From Singulisphaera acidiphila DSM 18658 (lineage in GTDB: Bacteria > Planctomycetota > Planctomycetia > Isosphaerales > Isosphaeraceae), in contig NC_019892.1 of NCBI RefSeq assembly GCF_000242455.2, positions 4,092,001-4,156,000 of the forward strand: a stretch of DNA of 64,000 nt, in the 5' to 3' direction. The position numbers were made by a program, and so were the translations under genes. Below, piece by piece: positions 8,609 through 16,265 of the stretch. The first letter of the stretch is position 1. Each line of letters opens with the position of its first letter. Below the pieces are notes generated by a model that had not been told where the DNA came from, did not search any database, and saw nothing but the letters and a program-made list of their open reading frames with translations.

Positions 8609-9621
8609 GTTCGACCCAGATCGTGATCCACCCCGCCGTTGAGCCCGAGCGGTTCGCCATCCTCGAATCGAAGTTTCCCTCGGCCCATTGGGTCAATGCC
8701 GTCACCCCGGCCGAAGCCCTGGCCGCGATGCCCGAGGCCGACGCCTTCCTCGGCAAGGTCACGCCCGAGTTGCTCTCGCTCGCCCACCGGCTCCGCTGGG
8801 TCCAGGCCTTCACGGTCAGCCTCGAGCATTACATCTTCCCCGAACTCGTGGATCACCCCTGCGTTCTAACCAACGCGCGCGGCCTGTTCGGCGACGTCAT
8901 CGCCGACCAGGTCATGGGATACATCCTCTGCTTCGCCAGGAACCTGCACACCTACGTGCGGCGGCAGGTCGAGCACCGTTACGAACCGGTCGGCGGCGAA
9001 GCCGCTCGGGTCAACAACGCTGCGGGTCCGGGAACGGTCAACGCAATGGATCGGGCCACGATCTTCCTGCCCGACACGACGATGGGAATTGTCGGCTTCG
9101 GTGCGATCGGCAGCGAGATTGCGCGGCGAGCGCTGGCGTTTGGCATGACCGTCCGCGCGGTGGACCGCTACGCCGACCGCAAGCTGACCCCCGAGGGCAT
9201 AGCCTCGGTGGACGGACTGGACCGGCTCCCCGAGTTGCTGGCGTCGAGCGACTTCGTCGTCATCGCCGCGCCCCACACGCCGGAGACCGAGGGCCTGTTC
9301 AACGCCGCGACCCTCGCCCAGATGCGTCCGGGCAGCTACCTGATCAATATCGGTCGAGGCGCGATCGTCGTGCTCGACGACCTCGTGGCCGCCCTCCGTG
9401 CCGAGCGGATCGCAGGGGCCGCCCTCGACGTCTTCGAGGTCGAACCGCTTCCCAAGGAACACCCGCTCTGGGATTTCCCCAACGTCATCATCACCCCTCA
9501 CACGGCCGGCTATTCCCCCGCAATCGCGGCGCGTCACCTCGCCATCCTCGTTGAGAACGTCCAGCGATTCCGCCGAGGCGACCCGCTGAACAACGTGGTC
9601 GACAAGTCCATGTGGTTCTGA
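8605..9621 (+). CDS. D-2-hydroxyacid dehydrogenase
   Basis: A 338-residue cytoplasmic NAD-dependent oxidoreductase interconverting a 2-hydroxy acid and a 2-oxo acid. GFGAIGSEIARRA is the Rossmann G-x-G-x-x-G loop, followed by an acidic residue in RAVDRYAD indicating NAD rather than NADP. The catalytic Arg is in INIGRGAIV, the Glu in VFEVEPLP and the His in ITPHTAG. Length is normal. It overlaps the upstream glycosyltransferase-like gene by four bases, which suggests a joint pathway, perhaps making a modified sugar or sugar acid, although nothing in the sequence fixes the substrate. Confidence 0.87.
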   Translation: MSSTQIVIHPAVEPERFAILESKFPSAHWVNAVTPAEALAAMPEADAFLGKVTPELLSLAHRLRWVQAFTVSLEHYIFPELVDHPCVLTNARGLFGDVIADQVMGYILCFARNLHTYVRRQVEHRYEPVGGEAARVNNAAGPGTVNAMDRATIFLPDTTMGIVGFGAIGSEIARRALAFGMTVRAVDRYADRKLTPEGIASVDGLDRLPELLASSDFVVIAAPHTPETEGLFNAATLAQMRPGSYLINIGRGAIVVLDDLVAALRAERIAGAALDVFEVEPLPKEHPLWDFPNVIITPHTAGYSPAIAARHLAILVENVQRFRRGDPLNNVVDKSMWF

Positions 9622-9705
9622 ACCCGATCAGCGCGAACCTAACGATTCAGTGTCAGTCCCGGAAGGTCAGGCTTCACCGAGAAATGAAGACCGTTGGGGT
9701 GCCAC

Positions 9706-9725
9706 GGGTTCCATACTCGGAACCC
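9706..9725. terminator. Hairpin between convergent genes
   Basis: GGGTTCC-ATACTC-GGAACCC (9706-9725), perfect 7-base stem. It follows GGGGTGCCAC, a sequence shared with the hairpin region at 34252, and lies between the dehydrogenase and the M48 peptidase, which converge here. Confidence 0.5.
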
Positions 9726-9808
9726 TGGCTCCCCGGGCCAGGGATTCGCCTGCCGGGACAGACTCTCAGAGGCTCCTCGCCTGAGCCCCCCAATCCTTGA
9801 GCGGAGAG

Positions 9809-11095
9809 TCAAACCCTCGTCTTGTGGAAGACGCTCGGTTCGACGGCGGGAAGCCCGAAGAGCCGGTTGTGGAGCATCTGCTCAAGCGTCTCGAGATCGC
9901 CGACGTACGAGGTGGCCGGGATCGTGTCCCCCGTGACAGAGGCTGGGTCGGGATAGGACTGGAGAAGGGCCAGGCGGTCGGGCAGGGGAGGATGCGCAGG
10001 GTCGTGCGCGCCGCCATCGGTCAGGACTTGCAACCGCATCGCGGTGTGCACTTCGGCGGGGAGTCGATACCAGAAGGCGCGGAAGAAGGCGTAGAGATTG
10101 GGCGCTTCGGGATCGTCGGGGTTGTAGTGTTCGAGAACCTCACGAAAGAGGGGCTGGACGAGCGCGACCTTCACCAGGGCCGAGGCGGCCGCGCTGCCAC
10201 CTGCAATCGCGGCCGCCGAGCGATCGGCCCGGGTTTCCTGCCCTCGGGCAATCGGACCGATCAGGCGGGACGACCAACGGAAGCAGGTCCGTGCCAGGAA
10301 CCCAAGCGGCCCGTGCTCCTGACCCGCCGATTGGTCGAGCGCCTGGCGCAAGCCTTCGACGAAGCGAACCGAGCGGGCCGCGCGAGTCGCATCGCCCCGC
10401 GCCAGATGGGCGAGTTCATGCGCCAGGATCGCGCGAATTTCCGCCATGGTTAGAACGCGCAACAGGGGCAGGCCAAGAATCAAGGCGCGCGAACGCTCCC
10501 AGGCGACGACGCCGCAACACGGGAGATAGGTCAGTCGCACCTGCCCCGGCGGCTTCACTCCGAGCCGACGCGCCACTTCGTCCATAGCCGTGAATAGCAG
10601 GGGGGCATCCGACCGAGCGAGCACCGGACCAAGGTCGGCGTCGGGATCGCGCGTCTCGGTGATCACGTGGACCCCACCCAAGATCTCGAGAACCCCACCC
10701 CAGTCTCGAACCTCGTCACGGAGCCAGCCCCGAATCACCGGTAAGAAGCCCCCCAGGGCGATCAGACCAGCCGAGCCGGCGAGAACACCGGCCCAATACG
10801 TATTCTCCAGCCAGCGCAGAGCTACGCCGCGCCAGAATAACGAGAAGGACCCCGCCGGCGGTGGTTCGATATTGGAACGGGCTGTGGGTATCTCGTCACT
10901 TGATTCGCGACGGCGCGCGCGAAACGTCTCGCGGCAATGCGAGCAACGAAGTCGATGCTCATCGCCCGCGACCTCGTCCAGCGGCTCCAGCCCCGAGCCG
11001 CAACCAGGACAAAGCAACCCGCGGGGGGGTTGCCCTCGCTCCATCCGTCGCCTCCGCGATGTGTCGACAACTGGTTGGCCAGAATCGGCCATCAT
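9809..11095 (-). CDS. M48-family metallopeptidase with N-terminal zinc ribbon
   Basis: A 428-residue membrane-associated zinc endopeptidase. HELAH (about residue 225) with ETRADR downstream supplies the two His and one Glu zinc ligands of the M48 (HtpX/Ste24) family. In front are a zinc ribbon (CPGCG about residues 29-33, CSHC about 50-53) and one or two hydrophobic segments around residues 95-125. Family members degrade misfolded membrane or lipoproteins. It is divergent from a blaI gene, with AGAGG 5 bases before the first ATG. BlaI partners are normally M56 (BlaR1) peptidases, so an M48 enzyme in this position is notable. Control by BlaI is inference. Confidence 0.8.
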   Translation of the reverse strand: MMADSGQPVVDTSRRRRMERGQPPRGLLCPGCGSGLEPLDEVAGDEHRLRCSHCRETFRARRRESSDEIPTARSNIEPPPAGSFSLFWRGVALRWLENTYWAGVLAGSAGLIALGGFLPVIRGWLRDEVRDWGGVLEILGGVHVITETRDPDADLGPVLARSDAPLLFTAMDEVARRLGVKPPGQVRLTYLPCCGVVAWERSRALILGLPLLRVLTMAEIRAILAHELAHLARGDATRAARSVRFVEGLRQALDQSAGQEHGPLGFLARTCFRWSSRLIGPIARGQETRADRSAAAIAGGSAAASALVKVALVQPLFREVLEHYNPDDPEAPNLYAFFRAFWYRLPAEVHTAMRLQVLTDGGAHDPAHPPLPDRLALLQSYPDPASVTGDTIPATSYVGDLETLEQMLHNRLFGLPAVEPSVFHKTRV

Positions 11096-11341
11096 GAAGA
11101 CCTCTGATGATTCAAATTATCCCCGATCTTCTTCGGAGGATATCCCAGTTTGTTATTTCTGCGACACGCCTGCAGAAGAAAAAAGAAGAAGTATTCGGAA
11201 ACCATCCCCCCTGAAATCCATTCAGAAATCCGAATTCGACCAACCCGAAGTCGTTCAGGGGCTTCAACCTTAACAGATTCGCTAATCGGGAGTTCAAGAC
11301 GACAATGATCAAAATCCAGACGTTTGTAAGAAGAGAGGGGG

Positions 11342-11370
11342 TTGACGTTGTGAGACAGTTGTCTTAGGAT
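11342..11370 (+). promoter_or_regulatory. Promoter of blaI-like gene
   Basis: TTGACG (11342-11347), 17-base spacer, TAGGAT (11365-11370). Good match and ideal spacing, about 105 bases before the blaI start. The spacer contains the palindromic operator described in the next entry. Confidence 0.65.
11353..11364. promoter_or_regulatory. BlaI/MecI-type operator
   Basis: Palindrome AGACA-GT-TGTCT fills the promoter spacer right up to the -10. The ACA-n2-TGT core is that of BlaI/MecI operators, and a bound dimer here would block RNA polymerase, giving autoregulation. Operator identity is inferred from position and core match. Confidence 0.55.
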
Positions 11371-11476
11371 ACGATTGCCGGGAGAGACGGTCCGTCCCGG
11401 CCCCGGGCTTGCGTCGTCCCAACGGGGCGCGAGATCGGGGCGGATTTGACCCGTTCGCTTTTTGAGATGACCGCCG

Positions 11477-11899
11477 ATGGCCAAGCGTCCACTGACCATT
11501 CCTGACTCGGAACTTGATGTACTGAAGGTCCTCTGGGATCGAGGCCAGGCCACGGTCCGTGAGGTCCTGGAAACCCTCCGCACTGCCGGGCGTCAGTGGT
11601 CCTACGCCACCGTCGCCACCTTGCTCGACCGCCTCGAGACCAAGGGCGTGGTCACCAGCGACCGGAGCGAGCTTGCGTTCGTCTACCGGCCCGCGATCAC
11701 GACTCAAGAAGTCCGCCAGAAACGAGTCAACAACCTGGTCGAGAAGCTTTACCAGGGGGAGACCGGCCTGCTCGTGCTCCACTTGCTGAAGTCGCACCCG
11801 CTTGATGCCCGCCAGGCCAAGGAAGTCCAGTCGGTCCTCGAAGAGATGACCGGCGACGCATCACGGAAGAGAGGAAACGACTCTTCTCCGTCCGCCTGA
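11477..11899 (+). CDS. blaI: BlaI/MecI-family transcriptional repressor
   Basis: A 140-residue winged-helix repressor. LTIPDSELDVLKVLWDRG and the recognition-helix region WSYATVATLLDRLETKG match the family, whose members bind DNA as dimers and are inactivated by proteolysis in the C-terminal dimerisation region. No blaR1 gene follows; the next gene, 157 bases on, encodes a di-haem cytochrome, and the divergent neighbour is an M48 peptidase. In planctomycetes such solo BlaI proteins probably have roles unrelated to beta-lactams. The promoter and operator lie at 11342-11370. Confidence 0.85.
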   Translation: MAKRPLTIPDSELDVLKVLWDRGQATVREVLETLRTAGRQWSYATVATLLDRLETKGVVTSDRSELAFVYRPAITTQEVRQKRVNNLVEKLYQGETGLLVLHLLKSHPLDARQAKEVQSVLEEMTGDASRKRGNDSSPSA

Positions 11900-12056
11900 A
11901 TCATTCTCTTCCTGCGCGGTCCTGCTGCTCTCATCTGATTTTTGGTCCGGCCAGTTCCTCCCTCCAAAGGTACTGGCCTCGACCTTGGTCTTTATTTCGT
12001 ATCGACGTCCCACACATCGCTCGCATCTCGACCTGCCTCGGAGAGGGAGACCGATT

Positions 12057-13379
12057 ATGGCCGCACGTTCGCCCATGCGCCCAGCGCACTGGATCGTCCT
12101 CGCGTTGGTCTTAGCCCCGGCCTGGAAAGTCGTCGAACGCCTCGGCCGCTCCGGGCCCAAGGCGGTCAGTGCGAAATCGGTGGCCGAGGGCCGCATCCTG
12201 TTCAATCACGATTGGACCGTCAACGACCCCTTGACCAAGGGGGACGGCCTCGGGCCCGTCTTCAATGCAACCTCGTGCCTCGCCTGCCATAACCAAGGCG
12301 GAGCGGGAGGCGGAGGACCGGTCGCTCGAAACGTAACCGTCTATGGCCTCTCCGGCGGATCCACGAGCAAAGTCCCCCCCTCGGGCGTCGTGCATCAGAA
12401 GGCAATTCGCCCGGAATTCCAGGAAACCTTGAACCTGGTCCACAGCTCTCTCCCCCACGAGCCGTCGATCCCCCTGAGCGTGCTCACCGACCGGTCGCGA
12501 ACCCGCTCTCCCGACGTCGTGATCACCCAGCGAAATACCCCTGCCTTGTTCGGCGATGGCCTGATTGACGCCGTCGCGGACGAGACGCTGCTCTCGCACC
12601 AGCGCGAGCACTCGACCGCCGCCCGCCTCGTCGGCCTCAACGGCGCACGCGACTCCAAAGTTCGCGGGCGGATCGCGCGGCTCGCCGACGGCCGGATCGG
12701 TCGGTTCGGCTGGAAACTCGAGTTCGCCACGCTCAATGACTTCGTCAAGGCCGCCTGCGCCAACGAGCTTGGCCTCTCCAATCCGGGCCGGCCGCAAGCC
12801 GTTCCCCTCGGTCAACTCGCCTACAAGTCGGAAGGGACCGACCTGACGGACGAGCAATGCGTGATGATGACCGACTTCATCCGCGACCTCGCCGCCCCCA
12901 CCCAGGTTCTCCCCTCGGACTCGAAGAGCCGGTCGCAGGTCGAGGCCGGGCACACGTTGTTTGCCAAGATTGGCTGTGCCGATTGCCACTCGGAAAAGCT
13001 CGGGCCGATCGCAGGAATCTTCTCCGACATGCTCCTCCACGACATGGGGGTCGAGCTCGAGTCGAGCACGGGTTACTACGGCTCGATCATCCCGCAGCCG
13101 ACGGTCCGCAACGATAAATTCGCAGTCTCGGAGCAGCCGACTCCCGCCGAATGGCGGACGGCCCCGCTCTGGGGCGTGGCCGACTCGGCCCCTTACCTTC
13201 ACGACGGCCGCGCCGCCTCGCTCGAGGACGCGATCGTACTTCACGGCGGCGAGGCGAGCGACGTGGCCGTCCGCTTCAAAGAAATGTCCGGCCCGGATCG
13301 CGACGCGGTCATCGCCTTCCTGAAAACCTTGCGGGCCCCCGCGCAAACGGAAGAGCCGAAAACCCTTGCGGTGAGGTGA
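12057..13379 (+). CDS. Di-haem oxidoreductase (DHOR family)
   Basis: A 440-residue c-type cytochrome, exported, of the putative di-haem oxidoreductase/peroxidase group (DUF1111-type thiol oxidoreductase). Two haem-binding motifs are present: CLACH (74-78) and CADCH (307-311). An N-terminal hydrophobic segment (about residues 11-23) anchors or exports it. The family signature TAPLWGVADSAPYLHDGRA lies near the C terminus. The start at 12057 follows GAGAGGGAGA; a longer reading frame exists but lacks a ribosome site. In this lineage these genes often sit near imelysin-type proteins, not seen here. Confidence 0.85.
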   Translation: MAARSPMRPAHWIVLALVLAPAWKVVERLGRSGPKAVSAKSVAEGRILFNHDWTVNDPLTKGDGLGPVFNATSCLACHNQGGAGGGGPVARNVTVYGLSGGSTSKVPPSGVVHQKAIRPEFQETLNLVHSSLPHEPSIPLSVLTDRSRTRSPDVVITQRNTPALFGDGLIDAVADETLLSHQREHSTAARLVGLNGARDSKVRGRIARLADGRIGRFGWKLEFATLNDFVKAACANELGLSNPGRPQAVPLGQLAYKSEGTDLTDEQCVMMTDFIRDLAAPTQVLPSDSKSRSQVEAGHTLFAKIGCADCHSEKLGPIAGIFSDMLLHDMGVELESSTGYYGSIIPQPTVRNDKFAVSEQPTPAEWRTAPLWGVADSAPYLHDGRAASLEDAIVLHGGEASDVAVRFKEMSGPDRDAVIAFLKTLRAPAQTEEPKTLAVR

Positions 13380-13389
13380 CCTCGAAGTC

Positions 13390-14493
13390 GTGGCCGACGT
13401 CACCATCTTGGTCTGCGCCTGTGGCATGAGGCTGAAAGCGGCCGGGGCTGTCCCCGGCCGCGTCGGCAAATGCCCCTCCTGCGGCGGTCTGCTCCGAGTT
13501 CCGGACGCTCTGGCCGTGACGACAATCACCGCCCCCCCTTCCGTCGCGGCGGATCCCGCGCTCGATTGCGAAGCGACCGCCGGGGCGTATGGACTGGCGG
13601 CCTCCTCCCCATCCCGGCCTTCGAGCTACTCCGCCTCGCGGGTCCGTTCCACTCGGAGTGGGTCGACACCATCCAGCAAGTCGAGGTGGAACGGTTGGAT
13701 CCGAGTACCGCCTCACCCGGAGACCCGATTTCGCGAGAGCCTGCTCTACCCACTCTGGGGGGAAACCGGGATCGCACTTCTGTTGCTCATGCCGCCCGTT
13801 TTCTGGCTCGCGACGACCCCGCTCCTGTCGATCTTCCTGGCCTGGGGAAATGGGAGTGTCACCGGGCCCCTTGGAGCCATGCTGGCCCTGCTCCCGGCCG
13901 GACTCATGCTCCTACCGTTAGCGGGCTTTACGCTCCTCTTCTTCGGGCGGATCATCACCACAAGTGCGATAGGCGAAGTCCATCATCCCCGCTGGCCGGA
14001 CTGGGATCCCGAGGAGATGCTACGCGGACTCGGCCGCTGGATCTGGGCGATCTTGGTGGGTGGGCTGCTCGGTGGGTTCCCCTCGGTGGCCTATTGGCTG
14101 TATTGTGGGGATGTTGACCTGCTCGACGCGATCATCCTCGTGGAACTGGCGGCCTTGGGAGCCGTCTACGGACAAGTTGCGCTGCTGGCGTCGATCTTGT
14201 ATGACGATCCTCTGGGGGCTCACCCGGGGACCGTCGTCCGAGCGATCTGGCGGGTCGGGTGGGCCTGGCTTTTCCCCTCGATCATCATCGCGACGTTCCT
14301 GACCGTGGCCTTCTACGCGTTGACGGTTCTTCTTGAGTTCCAGAGCCCTTGGATTTCTGCTTTGGCTTACTGGGGCTACTGGGTCTTTCTCTGCTACGGA
14401 GCGATGGTGGTTCTGCGAGTGCTCGGGCTCTTCTACCATCGCCATGCCCGGGTGTTGGGCTGGTTCCGTGAGCGACCGAGGTGGGGCGGCTGA
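13390..14493 (+). CDS. Zinc-ribbon membrane protein, first of a tandem pair
   Basis: A 367-residue protein of unknown function. The N terminus has a zinc ribbon (C-x-C at about residues 9-11, CPSC at about 29-32), then a Ser/Arg/Pro-rich linker (about 65-100) and about six membrane segments. The core PRWPDWDPEEMLRGLGRWIW and the WLYCGDVDLLDAIIL segment recur in the next gene, so the two arose by duplication. The start is GTG at 13390, ten bases after the cytochrome stop, so all three genes probably form an operon. The linker looks unusual; a pair of compensating indels there cannot be excluded. Confidence 0.65.
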   Translation: MADVTILVCACGMRLKAAGAVPGRVGKCPSCGGLLRVPDALAVTTITAPPSVAADPALDCEATAGAYGLAASSPSRPSSYSASRVRSTRSGSTPSSKSRWNGWIRVPPHPETRFRESLLYPLWGETGIALLLLMPPVFWLATTPLLSIFLAWGNGSVTGPLGAMLALLPAGLMLLPLAGFTLLFFGRIITTSAIGEVHHPRWPDWDPEEMLRGLGRWIWAILVGGLLGGFPSVAYWLYCGDVDLLDAIILVELAALGAVYGQVALLASILYDDPLGAHPGTVVRAIWRVGWAWLFPSIIIATFLTVAFYALTVLLEFQSPWISALAYWGYWVFLCYGAMVVLRVLGLFYHRHARVLGWFRERPRWGG

Positions 14494-14494
14494 G

Positions 14495-15415
14495 ATGCGC
14501 AAGGCCTGGTACAATCCCAACGCACCGGTCGTCCCAACCATCGCCGAGATCCGGACCGTCAGAGACAGCCAACGCGACCGGAAGCGACGCCTCCGTGGGG
14601 CCGGGCTGCTGGCTTGCCTGCTTCATCCCGTCTGCGACGGTCCCGGCGTGGCCTTGCTCGTGTTCATGCCCCCGGTCCTGTTCGCACTCTCGCTGCCTGT
14701 CTTTGACTGGATCGCGATCGTCGACCCGTTCCGCCGCGCGGACTGGGCGATGGGGTTGCTGGCCTTGCCCATCTTCCTCCCGCTCTTATTCAGTTTCTCG
14801 ATGACGCTGGGATATACCCTGCTCGTCCTCGGCCAGATGCTGGTCGCCAGCGCCATGGGAGAAGCCGATCAGCCGGCTTGGCCCGAATGGAACCCGGAAA
14901 CGATCTCCGAAGGGCTCGCCCGTTGGATCTGGGCGGCCCTCTTCGGAATGGCCGTGGGTGGTTTCCCCACCGTCCTCTACTGGATGTACTGCGGCAATAT
15001 CGACTGGTTCGACCGGATCATCTTTGCCGACCTGATCATCATGGGTGCCGGTTATGCGTCAATGACCCTGGCCGCGTCGCTCCTGCACGAGAGCCTCGCC
15101 GCTGCCAACCCGATCACGGTCCTCGTCGCGATTGGCCGGATCGGTTGGGATTATGTTCAGCCGTCGCTGGTCGCCGGCCTGAGCGTCATGCTCTCCGGAG
15201 GCTTCCTCTGGACCGTGCTCTTCGCGATCCCGTCGCTGCGGTTGGCCGCCATCGGCCTCTGGGCCTTCTGGGTCTTCGCCCTCTATTCAGCGATGGTCTC
15301 GTTTCGGGTGCTCGGCCTGACCTACTACGCCCACTCCGACGCCTTGGTCTGGTTCCGCTACCGGCCGAAATGGGCCACATCGTCACGCGCGGGGCGGCTC
15401 TACACTAACTCCTAG
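14495..15415 (+). CDS. Multi-spanning membrane protein, second of a tandem pair
   Basis: A 306-residue membrane protein of unknown function, paralogous to the gene just upstream over its whole membrane region: QPAWPEWNPETISEGLARWIW and WMYCGNIDWFDRIIFADL align with the first copy. It lacks the N-terminal zinc ribbon and starts instead with a short basic cytoplasmic segment. The ATG is one base after the preceding stop, so translation is coupled. A retained pair suggests a heteromeric membrane complex, possibly with the di-haem protein as an electron-transfer partner; that is inference from gene order only. Confidence 0.68.
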   Translation: MRKAWYNPNAPVVPTIAEIRTVRDSQRDRKRRLRGAGLLACLLHPVCDGPGVALLVFMPPVLFALSLPVFDWIAIVDPFRRADWAMGLLALPIFLPLLFSFSMTLGYTLLVLGQMLVASAMGEADQPAWPEWNPETISEGLARWIWAALFGMAVGGFPTVLYWMYCGNIDWFDRIIFADLIIMGAGYASMTLAASLLHESLAAANPITVLVAIGRIGWDYVQPSLVAGLSVMLSGGFLWTVLFAIPSLRLAAIGLWAFWVFALYSAMVSFRVLGLTYYAHSDALVWFRYRPKWATSSRAGRLYTNS

Positions 15416-15420
15416 AAATC

Positions 15421-15449
15421 AGCGAAGGGCCTCATCACGGCCCTTCGCT
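15421..15449 (+). terminator. Hairpin terminator after tandem membrane genes
   Basis: AGCGAAGGGC (15421-15430) pairs perfectly with GCCCTTCGCT (15440-15449); loop of nine. It lies 6 bases past the stop and also faces the converging creatininase gene. Confidence 0.6.
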
Positions 15450-15509
15450 CTGCGTCTTCCAAGCGGCCCGGCCATTGGAATTCACTGCTACAGTCTGCCA
15501 AGCTCCCCG

Positions 15510-16253
15510 CTAACTGAGCGGCAGGTTCAAAACCCCTTCCGCGACCACGGTGACCTTGCGGCCGATCGCTTCGAGCATCCTCCGGCCGCGTTCGGCGTCG
15601 GCTGCTTCCGGATGGCCAACGGCGCCGTGCTGGGTCCGCCGACCAAAGTCGCGGGCCCAGGTGATGGAACGGAGTGCGCCGGTGTCCGGGTCGGGATCGT
15701 CGAGGATCAGATCCTTCCGCACCAGGTCGGGGCGGAGGTGCATGATCATCGACGTCTCGATCTCGCAGGCATGCCCCATCGTCTTGCGCGGCCCCTCACA
15801 CAGGGCGGCAATCTCGGCCTCGGCGAGTTCCCAGTACGCGGCACCCGTCAGCACGGCTTGGGGGAACTGAACGTCGAGCCGTCGCAGCGCGATCCGAAGC
15901 GGGTCGATGTTGCCACCATGGCCGTTCAAGTACATCGTCCGCCGAAACCCGTCGCGGAGCAGGGGGGCCAGTAACTCCATCAGCACAAGTTCATAGGTCG
16001 GCAGCGAAGCTGTGAGCGTGCCGCCGAAAGGGAGGTGATGCTCGCTCGCACCCATCCAGAGGACAGGGAGCAGCAACACCCGGTCGGGCAAGTTGCGCTC
16101 GACCGCGTCGGCGACCGCCCCCACCAGGATCGAGTCGGTGAAGACCGGCAAGTGCCGGCTATGCTGCTCACACGCGGCGATCGGCGCGATGATCAGCGTG
16201 TCCTCTCGCGAGAGGGCGCGGAGTTCTGGGGCGGTCATTTCGGCAAAACGCAT
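15510..16253 (-). CDS. Creatininase-family amidohydrolase
   Basis: A 247-residue metal-dependent hydrolase of the creatinine amidohydrolase/MftE fold. Metal ligands typical of the family are visible: E and H in ACEQHSRHLP, the D of VFTDSI, the NGHGGN loop (about residues 110-115) and the Glu of HACEIETS. Family members open small cyclic amides (creatinine, a pterin or flavin precursor) or cleave peptide maturation products; substrate here is unknown. GAGGAGG lies about 7 bases before the ATG. The gene starts 12 bases after mgtE, so it is co-transcribed with serS-mgtE. Confidence 0.82.
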   Translation of the reverse strand: MRFAEMTAPELRALSREDTLIIAPIAACEQHSRHLPVFTDSILVGAVADAVERNLPDRVLLLPVLWMGASEHHLPFGGTLTASLPTYELVLMELLAPLLRDGFRRTMYLNGHGGNIDPLRIALRRLDVQFPQAVLTGAAYWELAEAEIAALCEGPRKTMGHACEIETSMIMHLRPDLVRKDLILDDPDPDTGALRSITWARDFGRRTQHGAVGHPEAADAERGRRMLEAIGRKVTVVAEGVLNLPLS

Positions 16254-16265
16254 GCGGCGGCCTCC

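Noticed and set aside
11112..11312. 66-residue minus-strand frame in the blaI upstream region
   Set aside because: No ribosome site and lies in the AT-richer promoter region; probably chance.
12111..13529. Long minus-strand frame opposite the di-haem oxidoreductase
   Set aside because: Shadow of a gene with two CxxCH motifs; composition is Arg/Gly/Asp-rich as expected for antisense in high-GC DNA.
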